Shown: positions 26,397-35,250, numbered from the stretch's first letter. The stretch: DNA of 64,000 nt from Streptomyces viridochromogenes (GCF_001270495.1 NZ_LGUR01000218.1:4985-68984), one strand, 5' to 3'. A program made the numbers and translations. Notes: generated by a model from the letters alone, not told the origin.

Positions 26397-27122
26397 TCAG
26401 GCATCCCGCCGCCGCACGCTCCACGCCCCGCCCAGCAGCGCAGCCGCCGTCCAGAGCGCGGTGACGGCCAGGCCGGACCAGGGTCCGAGGGTGCCGTCGT
26501 ACGTCTGGTGCAGCGCGATCTGACCGGCCTTGTCGGGCAGGAAGTCGGCCACGGTGCCCGCGGCGTCGCCGATGACGAAGGACACCACGAGGATGAACGG
26601 GATCAGGAGGGACAGCGTGGCCACTCCGCTGCGGAGCACCGCGGTGAGTCCCGCCGCGAACAGGGCCATGAGCATGAGGTAGATCCCGCAGCCCAGGACC
26701 CCGCGCACCTGCTCGCCCGTCGTGACCTCGCCGGCCGCCGAGCCGAGTCCCGCGCGTGCCACGAGGTTGGCCGTGCAGGCGGTGACGAGGCCGACGAGCA
26801 GCGCCGGTACGGCGATGGCCGTCATCTTCGCGGCGAACCACCGTCCGCGCCGCGGCACCGCGGCGAACGTCAGCCGGAGCGCACCCCCGTGGTACTCCGA
26901 CGACACGGCCGTCGCGCCGAACGAGATGGCCGCGATCTGGCCGGGCAGAACGCCGGACAGCGCGGTGAAGAGCGGGTCGAACTCGGGGTCGGAGCTGCCG
27001 TCGGTGCCCGCCAGCGCGGAGAACGCGGTGGTCACGGCGAACAGCGCGAGCAGCGCTCCCGGCAGCGAGCGGAGCGTACGGATCTTGAGCCACTCCGCGT
27101 GGAGCACGGGTGCGAATGCCAT
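26397..27122 (-). CDS. ABC-2 type permease
   Basis: 241 residues with about six hydrophobic segments, for example PGALLALFAVTTAFSALAG and IYLMLMALFAAGLTAVL. The N-terminal FAPVLHAEWLKIRTLRSLPG and SEYHGGALRLTFAAVPRRGRW are typical of actinobacterial ABC-2 permeases of the BcrB-like group. It lies 3 bp after the ATPase gene and shares its operon. The pair should export a drug, peptide or lipid. Confidence 0.87.
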   Translation of the reverse strand: MAFAPVLHAEWLKIRTLRSLPGALLALFAVTTAFSALAGTDGSSDPEFDPLFTALSGVLPGQIAAISFGATAVSSEYHGGALRLTFAAVPRRGRWFAAKMTAIAVPALLVGLVTACTANLVARAGLGSAAGEVTTGEQVRGVLGCGIYLMLMALFAAGLTAVLRSGVATLSLLIPFILVVSFVIGDAAGTVADFLPDKAGQIALHQTYDGTLGPWSGLAVTALWTAAALLGGAWSVRRRDA

Positions 27123-27125
27123 GGT

Positions 27126-28046
27126 TCAGGCCTCCTGGGGCTGTGCGGTGAACTCGGCCTCGGTCGCGGTCAGGTCGAGGTATGCCTGCTCCAACGTGGC
27201 TTCCTCCGCGGTGAGTTCGAGGATGGGAACGCCTGCCTGCGAGGCGAGGCGGCCGATGTCGTCCACGCGTGCGTGGCGCACGGTCCAGTGCCCGTCCTCG
27301 TGCTCGACGGCGTCGTGACCATGGCGGGCGAGGGCGGCCCCGAACGCGGTGGCGTCCGTGGTGCGGACGCGGACGCGGGGCTCCACGCGTGCGTGGATGA
27401 AGTCGCGCATCGGGGTGTCGGCCAGCAGGCGGCCCCGGCCGAGGACCACCAGGTGGTCGGCGAAGGACGCCGTCTCGTTCATGAGGTGGCTGGAGACCAG
27501 GACCGCGCGCCCCTCTCCCGCGAGGCGGCGCAGCAACTCACGGATCCAGATGATGCCCTCGGGGTCGAGGCCGTTGGACGGCTCGTCGAGCAGGACGACC
27601 TCGGGGTCGCCGAGGAGGGCCGCAGCGATGCCGAGCCGCTGGCGCATCCCCAGGGAGTACGTCTTCACCCTGCGGCGGGCGACCGACGCGAGCCCGGTCT
27701 CCTCCAGCACCTCGTCGACCCGGCGGACGGCGATGCGGTTGCTGACGGCGAGGACGCGCAGGTGGTCGCGGGCGGTGCGGGAGCCGTGCGCGGCCTGGGC
27801 GTCGAGCAACGCGCCCACGTGACGCAGGGGTTCGCGGAGGGTGGCGTACGCGCGACCGCCGATGGTCGCCGTTCCGGACGTCGGCCGGTCGAGGCCGAGC
27901 ACGAGCCGCATGGTGGTGGACTTCCCGGCGCCGTTGGGCCCGAGGAAGCCGGTGACGCGGCCGGGGAGGACGGTGAAGGTGAGGTCGTCCACGGCTCGCC
28001 GGGTGCCGTACTCCTTGGTGAGGGCTTGGACTTCGATGCTGGTCAT
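27126..28046 (-). CDS. ABC transporter ATPase, drug-export type
   Basis: 306 residues from ATG 28046. Walker A GPNGAGKST, signature YSLGMRQRLGIAAALL, Walker B VVLLDEPSNGLDPEG, switch His in SSHLMNE. The C-terminal 80 residues form the DUF4162-like domain of BcrA/DrrA ATPases. It is divergent from a two-component system across 109 bp, a layout often used for sensing and exporting antibiotics. Confidence 0.92.
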   Translation of the reverse strand: MTSIEVQALTKEYGTRRAVDDLTFTVLPGRVTGFLGPNGAGKSTTMRLVLGLDRPTSGTATIGGRAYATLREPLRHVGALLDAQAAHGSRTARDHLRVLAVSNRIAVRRVDEVLEETGLASVARRRVKTYSLGMRQRLGIAAALLGDPEVVLLDEPSNGLDPEGIIWIRELLRRLAGEGRAVLVSSHLMNETASFADHLVVLGRGRLLADTPMRDFIHARVEPRVRVRTTDATAFGAALARHGHDAVEHEDGHWTVRHARVDDIGRLASQAGVPILELTAEEATLEQAYLDLTATEAEFTAQPQEA

Positions 28047-28103
28047 GGCATTCAGCCTGGCCGTCAGAAGTGGGTCGGGCCGTCCCCCGCCGGTGGAGAT
28101 CGT

Positions 28104-28121
28104 CTCCCCCGTGCGGGGGAG
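28104..28121. promoter_or_regulatory. Inverted repeat between ABC exporter and two-component genes
   Basis: CTCCCCCGTGCGGGGGAG has perfect 8-bp arms around TG. It lies midway between the ATPase start at 28046 and the kinase start at 28156. It may be the response regulator's operator, though such a GC hairpin could also act as a terminator-like element in a leader. Confidence 0.4.
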
Positions 28122-28155
28122 GCTCGTTGTCAGTGGCGGCTGGCACGATGGCGAA

Positions 28156-29325
28156 ATGGTCCGCTTGCTGCGCCCGTTCGGCCGGGCGGTGACGTACACA
28201 CGGTGGCTGCATCTGTTCATCGCCATCGTGGCGCCGAGCCTGCTGCTGTTCGTGCGGGAAGAGTGGTGGATCTGGTTGATCGCGGCCGCGGTCCTCGCCC
28301 CGGCCGGGCTGGTCCCGGCGATGCGCACCGTGGAGGGGTTGCAGGCCAGGCTGCTGCTGACGGGTCACCGGCACGACAGCGGGAGCACCGGCGTCGTCGT
28401 CGCGCCGTCCGCCTCCTGGGGCGACCGTGGACGGCTCGTCGTATGGCTGGAGGCGCGGCTGCTGCTGGGCTACGCGACCATGACGTGCAGCGCCCAACTG
28501 ATCTTCGCCACGGTGGACCTGGTGGCGGCCCCGTTCGGCCGTGACTTCGAGGAGGGCGGGCCGCTCCTCCTCGACGGGCACCACTGGTGGCACGTCCTGC
28601 TCGTGCCGTTGCCGCTGGCCGCTCTGGGGGTGAGCGTCCTCGCCGCGGGCCATCTCGTCACCGCACTCGCCCTCCGCCTCCTGGGCCCCTCCCCGGCCGA
28701 GCGCCTCGCCGCCCTGGAGGAGCGCACCGAGCAGCTCCTGGAGCGCACCCGTATCGCCCGCGAGCTCCATGACTCCATCGGCCACGCCCTGACCGTGGCC
28801 GTCATCCAGGCGGGCGCCGCCCGCGCGGCCGGTGATCCCGCCTTCACCGACCGCGCCCTGAGTGCCATCGAGGAGACCGGGCGGGCCGCCCTGGAGGACC
28901 TGGAGCGCGTCCTGGGTGTCCTGCGCGAGTCCGAGCGGCCGGTCAGCAGCCGACCGACGCTCACGGACGCCGGCCGCCTGCTGGAGTCCGCGCGGGCCTC
29001 CGGCACGAAGGTCGACGTCGAAATGACCGGGCCGTTGGACACCGTGCCCGGGCCGGTCTCCCGGGAGGGCTATCGCATCCTCCAGGAGTCGCTGACCAAT
29101 GTGCTGCGGCACGCGGGCTCCGTCCCGGCCCGCGTCCGCGTCGCCGTCGCGGACGGCACCCTCACCCTGGAGATCCGCAATCCGCTGACCGACGGCATAC
29201 CCGGGCCCGGCAGAGGCAGCGGCCTGCGCGGCATCCGCGAGCGCGCGGCCCTGCTGGGCGGACACGCGCGGACCGGTCCCGCCGAAGGCGACTGGCAGGT
29301 ACATGTTGAGCTGCCGTTGAGTTGA
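28156..29325 (+). CDS. Sensor histidine kinase, HisKA_3 (NarL type)
   Basis: 389 residues. The N-terminal part has four or so membrane helices, including WLHLFIAIVAPSLLLFV and LIAAAVLAPAGLV. The dimerisation and phosphoacceptor motif is RIARELHDSIGHALTVAVIQ with His near residue 210. The ATPase domain follows, with LTNVLRHAG as N box and GSGLRGIRERAALLGG. It pairs with the response regulator that starts 14 bp later. The adjacent ABC exporter is the likely target. Confidence 0.9.
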   Translation: MVRLLRPFGRAVTYTRWLHLFIAIVAPSLLLFVREEWWIWLIAAAVLAPAGLVPAMRTVEGLQARLLLTGHRHDSGSTGVVVAPSASWGDRGRLVVWLEARLLLGYATMTCSAQLIFATVDLVAAPFGRDFEEGGPLLLDGHHWWHVLLVPLPLAALGVSVLAAGHLVTALALRLLGPSPAERLAALEERTEQLLERTRIARELHDSIGHALTVAVIQAGAARAAGDPAFTDRALSAIEETGRAALEDLERVLGVLRESERPVSSRPTLTDAGRLLESARASGTKVDVEMTGPLDTVPGPVSREGYRILQESLTNVLRHAGSVPARVRVAVADGTLTLEIRNPLTDGIPGPGRGSGLRGIRERAALLGGHARTGPAEGDWQVHVELPLS

Positions 29326-29339
29326 TCTAGGCTGACGGG

Positions 29340-30002
29340 ATGCCGGTCACCGTTCTCCTCGTCGACGACGAACCCCTCGTACGCGCCGGTCTGCGGGCCG
29401 TGTTGGAGGCGCAGCCCGACATCGAGGTGGTCGGGGAGGCCGCCGACGGGGCGGCGGTGATTCCGCTGGTGCGTCAGCTGCGGCCCGACGTGGTCGCCAT
29501 GGACGTGCGGATGCCGCTGCTCGACGGAATCGAGGCCACGCGCGCGGTGCTGCGAACGGTCGACGCGCCGCCGAAGATCCTCGTCGTCACGACCTTCGAG
29601 AACGATGAGTACGTGTACGAGGCGCTCCGGGCCGGTGCCGACGGGTTCCTGCTGAAGCGGGCCCGGCCTGCGGAGATCGTGCACGCCGTCCGGCTCGTCG
29701 CTGAGGGCGAGTCGCTGCTGTTCCCCGCGTCGGTGCGGCAGCTCGCCGCGCAGTACGGCGACGACGGCGGGAACCGGGCGGCGCGCGCGGTACTGGAGCG
29801 GGCCCGGCTGACCGACCGGGAGGCCGAGGTGCTGCGGCTGATGGCGCGCGGCCTGTCGAACGCGGAGATCGCCGCCCGGCTGGTGGTCGGGACGGAGACG
29901 GTGAAGTCCCATGTGAGTGCCGTCCTGGCGAAGCTGGGGGCGCGGGACCGCACTCAGGCGGTGATCACGGCGTACGAGTCGGGGTTCGTGGCGCCGGGAT
30001 GA
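29340..30002 (+). CDS. Response regulator, NarL/FixJ family
   Basis: 220 residues. The receiver domain has acidic VDDEP at residues 8-12, the phosphoacceptor Asp in [11 protein letters not shown], and Lys in FLLKRARP. The LuxR HTH is in [35 protein letters not shown], cited by its core [19 protein letters not shown]. It is encoded 14 bp after the sensor kinase. Confidence 0.93.
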   Translation: MPVTVLLVDDEPLVRAGLRAVLEAQPDIEVVGEAADGAAVIPLVRQLRPDVVAMDVRMPLLDGIEATRAVLRTVDAPPKILVVTTFENDEYVYEALRAGADGFLLKRARPAEIVHAVRLVAEGESLLFPASVRQLAAQYGDDGGNRAARAVLERARLTDREAEVLRLMARGLSNAEIAARLVVGTETVKSHVSAVLAKLGARDRTQAVITAYESGFVAPG

Positions 30003-30123
30003 CGGCTGCCGGGGGCGAGGCCGGCCCGACCGGCCGGTAGGTCGCCGGGTCCCCACCCCTCGCCCGGGTCCGCCACGACGAGTACCATCCGCCCAACATG
30101 CGCACGAGCTGGGAGGACGGACG

Positions 30124-31281
30124 TTGGGGCAGCTGACCGGCGGGGATCCCTCGCTGCTGCGAAGGATCAACTCCGCGGTGGTGCTGCACGCGCTGCGTGC
30201 CACGGACGCCGCCACACTCACGGAGATCACCCGGGTCACCGGACTGTCCCGGCCGACCGTCGAGGGCGTCGTCGAAGGGCTCATCGAGGCGGGGTACGTC
30301 GTCGAGAAGGCGGCCGACGAGAGTGTCGTCCGGCGCCAGGGCCGACCCGCGCGGCGATTCCGGTTCCGAGCCGAGGCGGGCCATCTGCTGGGCGTGGACA
30401 TCGGCGCGCACCGGGTCGCGGCGCTCCTCGCCGACCTGGACGGCCGGGTGCTCGGCGCCATCGACAAGGAGGTCGACGAGACGGCTCCGGCGGACGAGCG
30501 GCTGGAGCGGGTGCGTACGGCGGTCGCCGAACTGCTGCGCCGGGCCGGTGTGGCACGCGGCTCGCTGCGGGCCGTCGGTGTCGCGACGCCGGGGATCGTC
30601 GAGGCGGACGGGACCGTGCGGCTGGGCGCCGCGCTGCCCGAGTGGACGGGGCTACGGCTGGGCGAGCGGCTGAGCCGGTCCTTCAAGTGCCCGGTCCTGG
30701 TGGAGAACGACGCCAACGCGGCGGCCGTCGCCGAGCACTGGAAGGGTTCCGCCACCGAGTCCGACGACGTCGTGTTCGTGCTGGCCGGGCTGAGTCCGGG
30801 CGCCGGTTCGCTGATCGGCGGGCAGTTGCACCGGGGGTTCGGCGGCGCGGCCGGCGAGATCGGCGCGCTGCACCTGCTGGGCCGCGAGGCGACGCCCGAG
30901 ACCCTGCTGTCCACTACGGACCAGCCGCTGCGCCCTCTCGACGAGCACGCGGTCGCCGAGGTCTTCGCCCAGGCCCGCAAGGGCGACCAGCAGGCCCTCG
31001 CGGCCGTCGACCGCTTCATCCAGCGCCTCGTCCACGACGTGGCCGCGCTGGTCCTCGCCCTCGACCCCGAGCTGGTCGTCGTCGGCGGCTGGGCCGCCGG
31101 CCTGGACGGCGTACTGGAGCCGCTGCGGCGCGAACTGGCCCGCTACTGTCTGCGTCCGCCGAAGGTCGCCCTGTCCCTCCTCGGCGAGGCGGCCGTGGCG
31201 ACGGGCGCGCTGCGGCTCGCTCTCGACCATGTGGAGGAGCAGCTCTTCGCGGTCGAGGGGACGGTGACGGGGCGGCGCTGA
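30124..31281 (+). CDS. ROK-family transcriptional regulator
   Basis: 385 residues from TTG 30124, with GGGAGGAC upstream; no in-frame ATG fits. An N-terminal winged helix is in TLTEITRVTGLSRPTVEGVVEGL. The ROK sugar-kinase-like domain follows, with LGVDIGAHRVAALLADLDG, VENDANAAAVAEHWKG and GGAAGEIGALHLLG. The canonical zinc-binding Cys cluster after the GE motif is not evident, so it may be a non-metal member. Such regulators usually respond to sugars. No sugar transporter is adjacent. Confidence 0.88.
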   Translation: MGQLTGGDPSLLRRINSAVVLHALRATDAATLTEITRVTGLSRPTVEGVVEGLIEAGYVVEKAADESVVRRQGRPARRFRFRAEAGHLLGVDIGAHRVAALLADLDGRVLGAIDKEVDETAPADERLERVRTAVAELLRRAGVARGSLRAVGVATPGIVEADGTVRLGAALPEWTGLRLGERLSRSFKCPVLVENDANAAAVAEHWKGSATESDDVVFVLAGLSPGAGSLIGGQLHRGFGGAAGEIGALHLLGREATPETLLSTTDQPLRPLDEHAVAEVFAQARKGDQQALAAVDRFIQRLVHDVAALVLALDPELVVVGGWAAGLDGVLEPLRRELARYCLRPPKVALSLLGEAAVATGALRLALDHVEEQLFAVEGTVTGRR

Positions 31282-31397
31282 CGGTCACCGCGGCGGCCGT
31301 CGGGCGGCCGCCGATCTGCGGCCGACGCCACGCGGTCCGTGCCGGGCGGTCCGTGCCACGCCTTTCGTGCCACGCCTTTCGTGCCGGTGAAACGCGA

Positions 31398-31424
31398 CGC
31401 GCCCCGGAGTGACTCCGGGGCGCG
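31398..31424. terminator. Bidirectional terminator between ROK and GntR genes
   Basis: Arms CGCGCCCCGGAGT and ACTCCGGGGCGCG are perfect 13-bp complements around a single G. It lies between two convergent genes, 22 bp before the GntR stop. Two copies of CGTGCCACGCCTTT occur just upstream (about 31353-31385). Confidence 0.75.
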
Positions 31425-31445
31425 AGGCAGGTGCGGTTACGGCGG

Positions 31446-32207
31446 TCAGGACGCCTGGCGTTCCGGGTCCTGGTGGATCTCCACGCGGCCGGAGTCACCG
31501 AAGGTCAGCCGGCAGGTGTCCGCGCGGTACGTGGCGACGGAGAGGGCTGCGGTGCGGCCCTCGGCGAGGTAGCGGGTGGTCACCACGAGGACGGGTGCCC
31601 CGGGGAGGCGGTCCAGCTCCTTGGCGTCGTCCGCGCGGGCCGAGCCCAGCTCGACGGCGCTCTCCTGGCCCTCCAGCTCCAGACGCTGAAGCTCGCGCAG
31701 CACGGCACGCGCGCGTGCCGCTCCGGACGGGGTGTCGATGGCGGAGAGGTCGGGCACCGACGACTCCGGGATGTAGAGCAGTTCGGCGGCGACGGGCTGG
31801 CCGTGTGTCACACGGGAACGGCGCACGATGTGCACGGACTCGTCCCGGCCGCTGTCCAGGGCGTCGGCGACGGACGCGGGCGGCACCGCGGGCGTGCAGT
31901 CCGTGGGCTGCCAGACGTCGTCGGCCGCTCCCGGCCAGGCGTGCTGCTCGCTGCCGACGGAGACGCCCACGCGCGGCGGGGCGACGGTCGTACCGACACC
32001 GCGGCGGCGCTGCAGCCTGCCCTCCAGTTCGAGCTGCTCCAGGGCTTGGCGGAGCGTGGCCCTGGCGACGCCGAAGCGGGCGGCCAGGTCGCGTTCGTTG
32101 GGCAGAATCTCGCCCACGGTGAATTCGGAGTCCAGTGCCTCACTGAGCACGGTCCTCAGGTGCCAGTACTTCGGTTCCGGCACCGATTCCAGCTGCGTGG
32201 TCCCCAC
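31446..32207 (-). CDS. GntR/HutC-family regulator with UTRA domain
   Basis: 253 residues from GTG 32207. The winged HTH covers ILPNERDLAARFGVARATLRQALEQLELEG, cited by its core ERDLAARFGVARATLRQALE. The UTRA effector domain fills residues about 95-245 and ends VATYRADTCRLTFGDSGRVEI. HutC-type members sense small metabolites such as GlcNAc-6-P. A clear promoter and an overlapping palindrome lie upstream, consistent with autoregulation. Confidence 0.9.
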   Translation of the reverse strand: MGTTQLESVPEPKYWHLRTVLSEALDSEFTVGEILPNERDLAARFGVARATLRQALEQLELEGRLQRRRGVGTTVAPPRVGVSVGSEQHAWPGAADDVWQPTDCTPAVPPASVADALDSGRDESVHIVRRSRVTHGQPVAAELLYIPESSVPDLSAIDTPSGAARARAVLRELQRLELEGQESAVELGSARADDAKELDRLPGAPVLVVTTRYLAEGRTAALSVATYRADTCRLTFGDSGRVEIHQDPERQAS

Positions 32208-32283
32208 CCTGTCCTCCGCAATCGCCGTGGCCCAGCGGCGTTTTAGCGCCCTTGTTTATTAAAGGTTGTTGCACTTGTCAGCG

Positions 32284-32318
32284 ACCATAGGGCGGCCCTC
32301 ACCCTTGGTCAATACCAA
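32284..32318 (-). promoter_or_regulatory. GntR promoter with operator over the -35
   Basis: On the minus strand, TTGACC (32312-32307) and TATGGT (32289-32284) are separated by 17 bases, a good vegetative promoter for the GntR gene. TTGGT and ACCAA with a 4-base spacer (32305-32318) overlap the -35. The 12-bp core matches the DasR-type TGGTCTAGACCA at 10 of 12 positions, so a HutC-subfamily repressor site is likely. Confidence 0.65.
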
Positions 32319-32348
32319 TCGCCGGGAACGTTCACGGGACGGACTCGG

Positions 32349-32373
32349 GCCGCCGCGTCCGCGACGCGGCGGC
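32349..32373. terminator. Terminator of the ECF sigma gene
   Basis: GCCGCCGCGTC pairs perfectly with GACGCGGCGGC around a CGC loop, starting 6 bp after the minus-strand sigma-factor stop. Confidence 0.75.
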
Positions 32374-32378
32374 GGAGC

Positions 32379-33263
32379 CTACGCGGTGGCCAGAGAGGTC
32401 AGTTTGTCAGGGTTGCGAATGATGTAGACCGCCTGGATCCAGCCGTCCACGACGTCCAGCTGCAAGACGCTGTCGGGCTTGTCTCCGGAGCACACCAGCA
32501 CCGCGGGGCCACCGTTGACCTCCAGGAAGCGGAAGGACATGTCGGCGGCGCCCTTCGGTGCGACGCCGACGAGGAAGCGGCCCACCTTGTCGGCGGTCTC
32601 CAGGACCCGGACCGGCGCCTTGGCCTTGCCGCCGCTGTCGCCGACGAGGCGGACGTCCGGGGCCAGCAGGGACATGAGCCCCTCCAGGTCGCCCCCTGCC
32701 GCCGCGGCCAGGAACCGTTCGGTGAGATCGCGCCGCTGGACGGGGTCGACCTCGTACCGCGGCCGCCGCTCGTCGACGTGCTTGCGGGCCCGCCCGGCGA
32801 GCTGGCGTACCGCCGCCTCCCCACGGTCGAGCATGGCGGCGATCTCGGCGTACGGGTAGCCGAAGGCCTCTCTGAGGACGAACACCGCCCGCTCCAGCGG
32901 CGACAGCGACTCCAGGACGACGAGGACGGCCAGGGAGACCGAGTCGGCGAGTACGGCCCGCTCGGCGGTGTCCGGCACGGCGTCCCCGAAGTCGGTGATG
33001 TACGGCTCCGGCAGCCAGGGGCCGACGTAGGTCTCGCCCCGCGCCTTGACCTGGCGCAGCCGGTCGATGGCGAGCCGGGTGGTGATGCGCACCAGGTAGC
33101 CGCGCGGTTCGCGCACCTCGGACCGGTCGGCATTGGTCCAGCGCAGCCATGCCTCCTGCACCACGTCCTCCGCGTCGGCCACACGGCCGAGCATGCGGTA
33201 GGCGACTCCCAGGAGGACGGGCCGGTGTTCTTCGAAGACGTCGGTCTCGGTGTCGGTGGTCAC
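32379..33263 (-). CDS. ECF41-type RNA polymerase sigma factor (SigJ-like)
   Basis: 294 residues from GTG 33263. Sigma region 2 (RPVLLGVAYRMLGRVADAEDVVQEAWLRW, core YRMLGRVADAEDVVQEAWL) is followed by region 4 with SPLERAVFVLREAFGYPYAEIA. A C-terminal SnoaL-like domain of about 110 residues contains DSGGK, corresponding to the DGGGR motif, and ends with NPDKL, both hallmarks of ECF41. In that group the C-terminal domain modulates sigma activity in place of an anti-sigma factor. ECF41 genes usually neighbour a carboxymuconolactone decarboxylase, oxidoreductase or epimerase gene. Here an alpha/beta hydrolase is divergent instead. Confidence 0.92.
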   Translation of the reverse strand: MTTDTETDVFEEHRPVLLGVAYRMLGRVADAEDVVQEAWLRWTNADRSEVREPRGYLVRITTRLAIDRLRQVKARGETYVGPWLPEPYITDFGDAVPDTAERAVLADSVSLAVLVVLESLSPLERAVFVLREAFGYPYAEIAAMLDRGEAAVRQLAGRARKHVDERRPRYEVDPVQRRDLTERFLAAAAGGDLEGLMSLLAPDVRLVGDSGGKAKAPVRVLETADKVGRFLVGVAPKGAADMSFRFLEVNGGPAVLVCSGDKPDSVLQLDVVDGWIQAVYIIRNPDKLTSLATA

Positions 33264-33407
33264 TGTTCCATCCCATCCGACGCGTCCGGTCGTGTCCAGG
33301 CGAATTCGGCGCCCCGGGCACGTGTCGTCCAACGCCGGGTCGCACAGGGCACGTTGCGGGTCACCCCTCCCCGTGGATCTCCGGCCCGCCAGGGTCTACC
33401 CGTCGGT

Positions 33408-33417
33408 AGCAATTGCT
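33408..33417. promoter_or_regulatory. AT-rich palindrome in the sigma-hydrolase intergenic region
   Basis: AGCAATTGCT is a perfect 10-bp palindrome in a 226-bp divergent region between the ECF41 gene and the hydrolase gene. It is 72 bp before the hydrolase start, with TGTC-containing segments nearby. I could not identify an unambiguous ECF41 promoter. Confidence 0.35.
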
Positions 33418-33489
33418 GACAAGCTGTCTACGGCCGTCCGTCAGTGTGTCGCCGGACTCCGTCAGCGTGTCCCAGACGAGGAGCACCCC

Positions 33490-34320
33490 ATGTCCGCCAC
33501 CGTCTCCTTCCCGGTCGCCTCTCCCCACGGTCCGCAGAGCGTGACCGTCGACTACGCGCGCGTGGGGAGCGGCGAACCGTTGCTCCTGCTGCACGGGATC
33601 GGTCACCACCGGCAGGTCTGGGACCCGGTAGTGGACATCCTCGCGGCGGAGCGCGAGGTGATCTCCGTGGATCTGCCCGGCTTCGGGGCGTCCCCGGGGC
33701 TGCCTGACGGCCTCAGCTACGACCTGGCCACGACGACGGCCGTGTTCGGTGCCTTCTGCGAGGCCATGGAGCTTGAGCAGCCGCATGTGGTGGGCAACTC
33801 GCTGGGCGGTCTGATCGCGTTGGAACTCGGCCGGGAGAAGCTCGCGCGGTCCGTCACCGCCCTCTCCCCGGCCGGGTTCTGGTCCGAGGCCGAGCGGCGC
33901 TACGCCTTCGGTGTGCTGCTCGCGATGCGGCACATCTCGCGGCGGCTGCCGCTTCCGCTGGTGGAGCAGCTGTCCCGGTCGGCGGCCGGCCGTACGGTCC
34001 TGACCAGCACGATCTACGCCCGCCCGGGTCGCCGGTCACCCGACGCCGTGGTCGCCGAGACGCTGGCCCTGGCGGGGGCCACGGGCTTCGACCAGACCCT
34101 CGGCGCCGGTCGTGCCGTCCGGTTCACCGACGACGTTCCCGGGATCCCGGTCACCGTGGCCTGGGGCACCAGGGACCGGCTGCTCGTGCGCCGCCAGGGC
34201 GTGCGCGCCAAGCAGATCATCCCCCGGGCGCGGCTCGTCAGGCTGCCCGGCTGCGGTCACTGCCCCATGAACGACGACCCGGCCCTGGTCGCGCGCGTCA
34301 TCCTCGACGGCAGCCGCTGA
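33490..34320 (+). CDS. Alpha/beta-fold hydrolase
   Basis: 276 residues from ATG 33490, with GAGGAGCAC upstream. LLLLHGIGHHRQVWD carries the HG oxyanion motif, GNSLGGLIALE the nucleophile Ser, and GCGHCPMNDDP the catalytic His, with an acid near WGTRDRLL. It belongs to the soluble epoxide-hydrolase-like or C-C hydrolase-like group. The divergent ECF41 sigma factor probably drives it. The last 285 bp are overlapped by the convergent EamA gene. Confidence 0.9.
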   Translation: MSATVSFPVASPHGPQSVTVDYARVGSGEPLLLLHGIGHHRQVWDPVVDILAAEREVISVDLPGFGASPGLPDGLSYDLATTTAVFGAFCEAMELEQPHVVGNSLGGLIALELGREKLARSVTALSPAGFWSEAERRYAFGVLLAMRHISRRLPLPLVEQLSRSAAGRTVLTSTIYARPGRRSPDAVVAETLALAGATGFDQTLGAGRAVRFTDDVPGIPVTVAWGTRDRLLVRRQGVRAKQIIPRARLVRLPGCGHCPMNDDPALVARVILDGSR

Positions 34321-35250
34321 GTCGCGCCGGATACGCGCACGTGGCGTGGGCACGCCCGGGGTACGCCCGCGCGGGGTTCGCGTCAACGCGCCGGAGCCCA
34401 GGGCGACTCCGGCGCCGACCAGGGCGCTGCCCAGGGCCTGGACGGTGCCGTAGGAGCCGGTTCCGACGAGCGGGGCGGTGCAGGCCGCGGCCACCGGGAT
34501 GAGGCCGGAGAAGAGCGTGGCGCGCTCGGCGCCGATCCGCTGCATGCCGATGTACCAGCACACGAAGCCGACGACGGTGACGATCACCGCCTGCCACAGG
34601 AGAGCGGCGGTCTCGGTGCTGTCGGGCCGTCGCAGCCATTCGGGGCCGTCCAGAAGCAGCCCGGCCACCGCGGACTCGACCGCGGCGATACCGCACACCG
34701 TGGCGGACAGCAGCCGCGGGCCCAGGGGACGCAGCACGGGCACCGCAAGGACCGCGAAGCCGACCTCGCCGACCAGCGCGCACACGGAGAACACCAGGCC
34801 GGCGCCGTCCGTACGGCCCCACCCCTGGACCGTGAACGCACCGACCGCGACGAGCATCGCCCCGTACAGGACCGTCCGTTGGGGTCGTCGTCGCCCGTCC
34901 AGCAGGGGCACGACCACGGCCACGACCACGGGCGCGCAGCCGACGAAGACTCCGGGAACCGCCGGTTCGGCGGTGCGCTCGGCGGCGATGACGGCCAGGT
35001 TGAAGCCGACCATGCCGACGGCCGCAAGGACGGCCAGGCGGGCCCACTGACGCGCGGCGAGCGCACGCAACCGGGCGGCGGCGTCCCGGCCGGCGAGGGG
35101 GGCGAGCAGGAGACAGGCGAGGCCGTAGCGGAGGAACTGGCCGCCGGCGTACGGGTAGTCGCCGAGGAGGCTGTTGGCGGTGAAGGATCCTCCGACGAGG
35201 ACGCAGGCGAGCGCGGCGAGAAGGGCTCCGCGCGTGGTGGTGGCGTTCAT
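34036..35250 (-). CDS. EamA/DMT-family transporter with long overlapping tail
   Basis: 404 residues. Residues 1-295 are a normal EamA transporter with ten hydrophobic helices, from ALLAALACVLVGGSFTANS to ALGSALVGAGVALGSG. The remaining 110 or so residues are low in hydrophobicity and are simply the complement of the alpha/beta hydrolase gene, which is read on the other strand. The true stop may have been lost in this lineage, or a frameshift in the sequence near 34370-34400 may hide it. The gene is divergent from a MocR regulator, a common pairing for amino-acid or vitamin exporters. Confidence 0.8.
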   Translation of the reverse strand: MNATTTRGALLAALACVLVGGSFTANSLLGDYPYAGGQFLRYGLACLLLAPLAGRDAAARLRALAARQWARLAVLAAVGMVGFNLAVIAAERTAEPAVPGVFVGCAPVVVAVVVPLLDGRRRPQRTVLYGAMLVAVGAFTVQGWGRTDGAGLVFSVCALVGEVGFAVLAVPVLRPLGPRLLSATVCGIAAVESAVAGLLLDGPEWLRRPDSTETAALLWQAVIVTVVGFVCWYIGMQRIGAERATLFSGLIPVAAACTAPLVGTGSYGTVQALGSALVGAGVALGSGALTRTPRGRTPGVPTPRARIRRDSAAAVEDDARDQGRVVVHGAVTAAGQPDEPRPGDDLLGAHALAAHEQPVPGAPGHGDRDPGNVVGEPDGTTGAEGLVEARGPRQGQRLGDHGVG

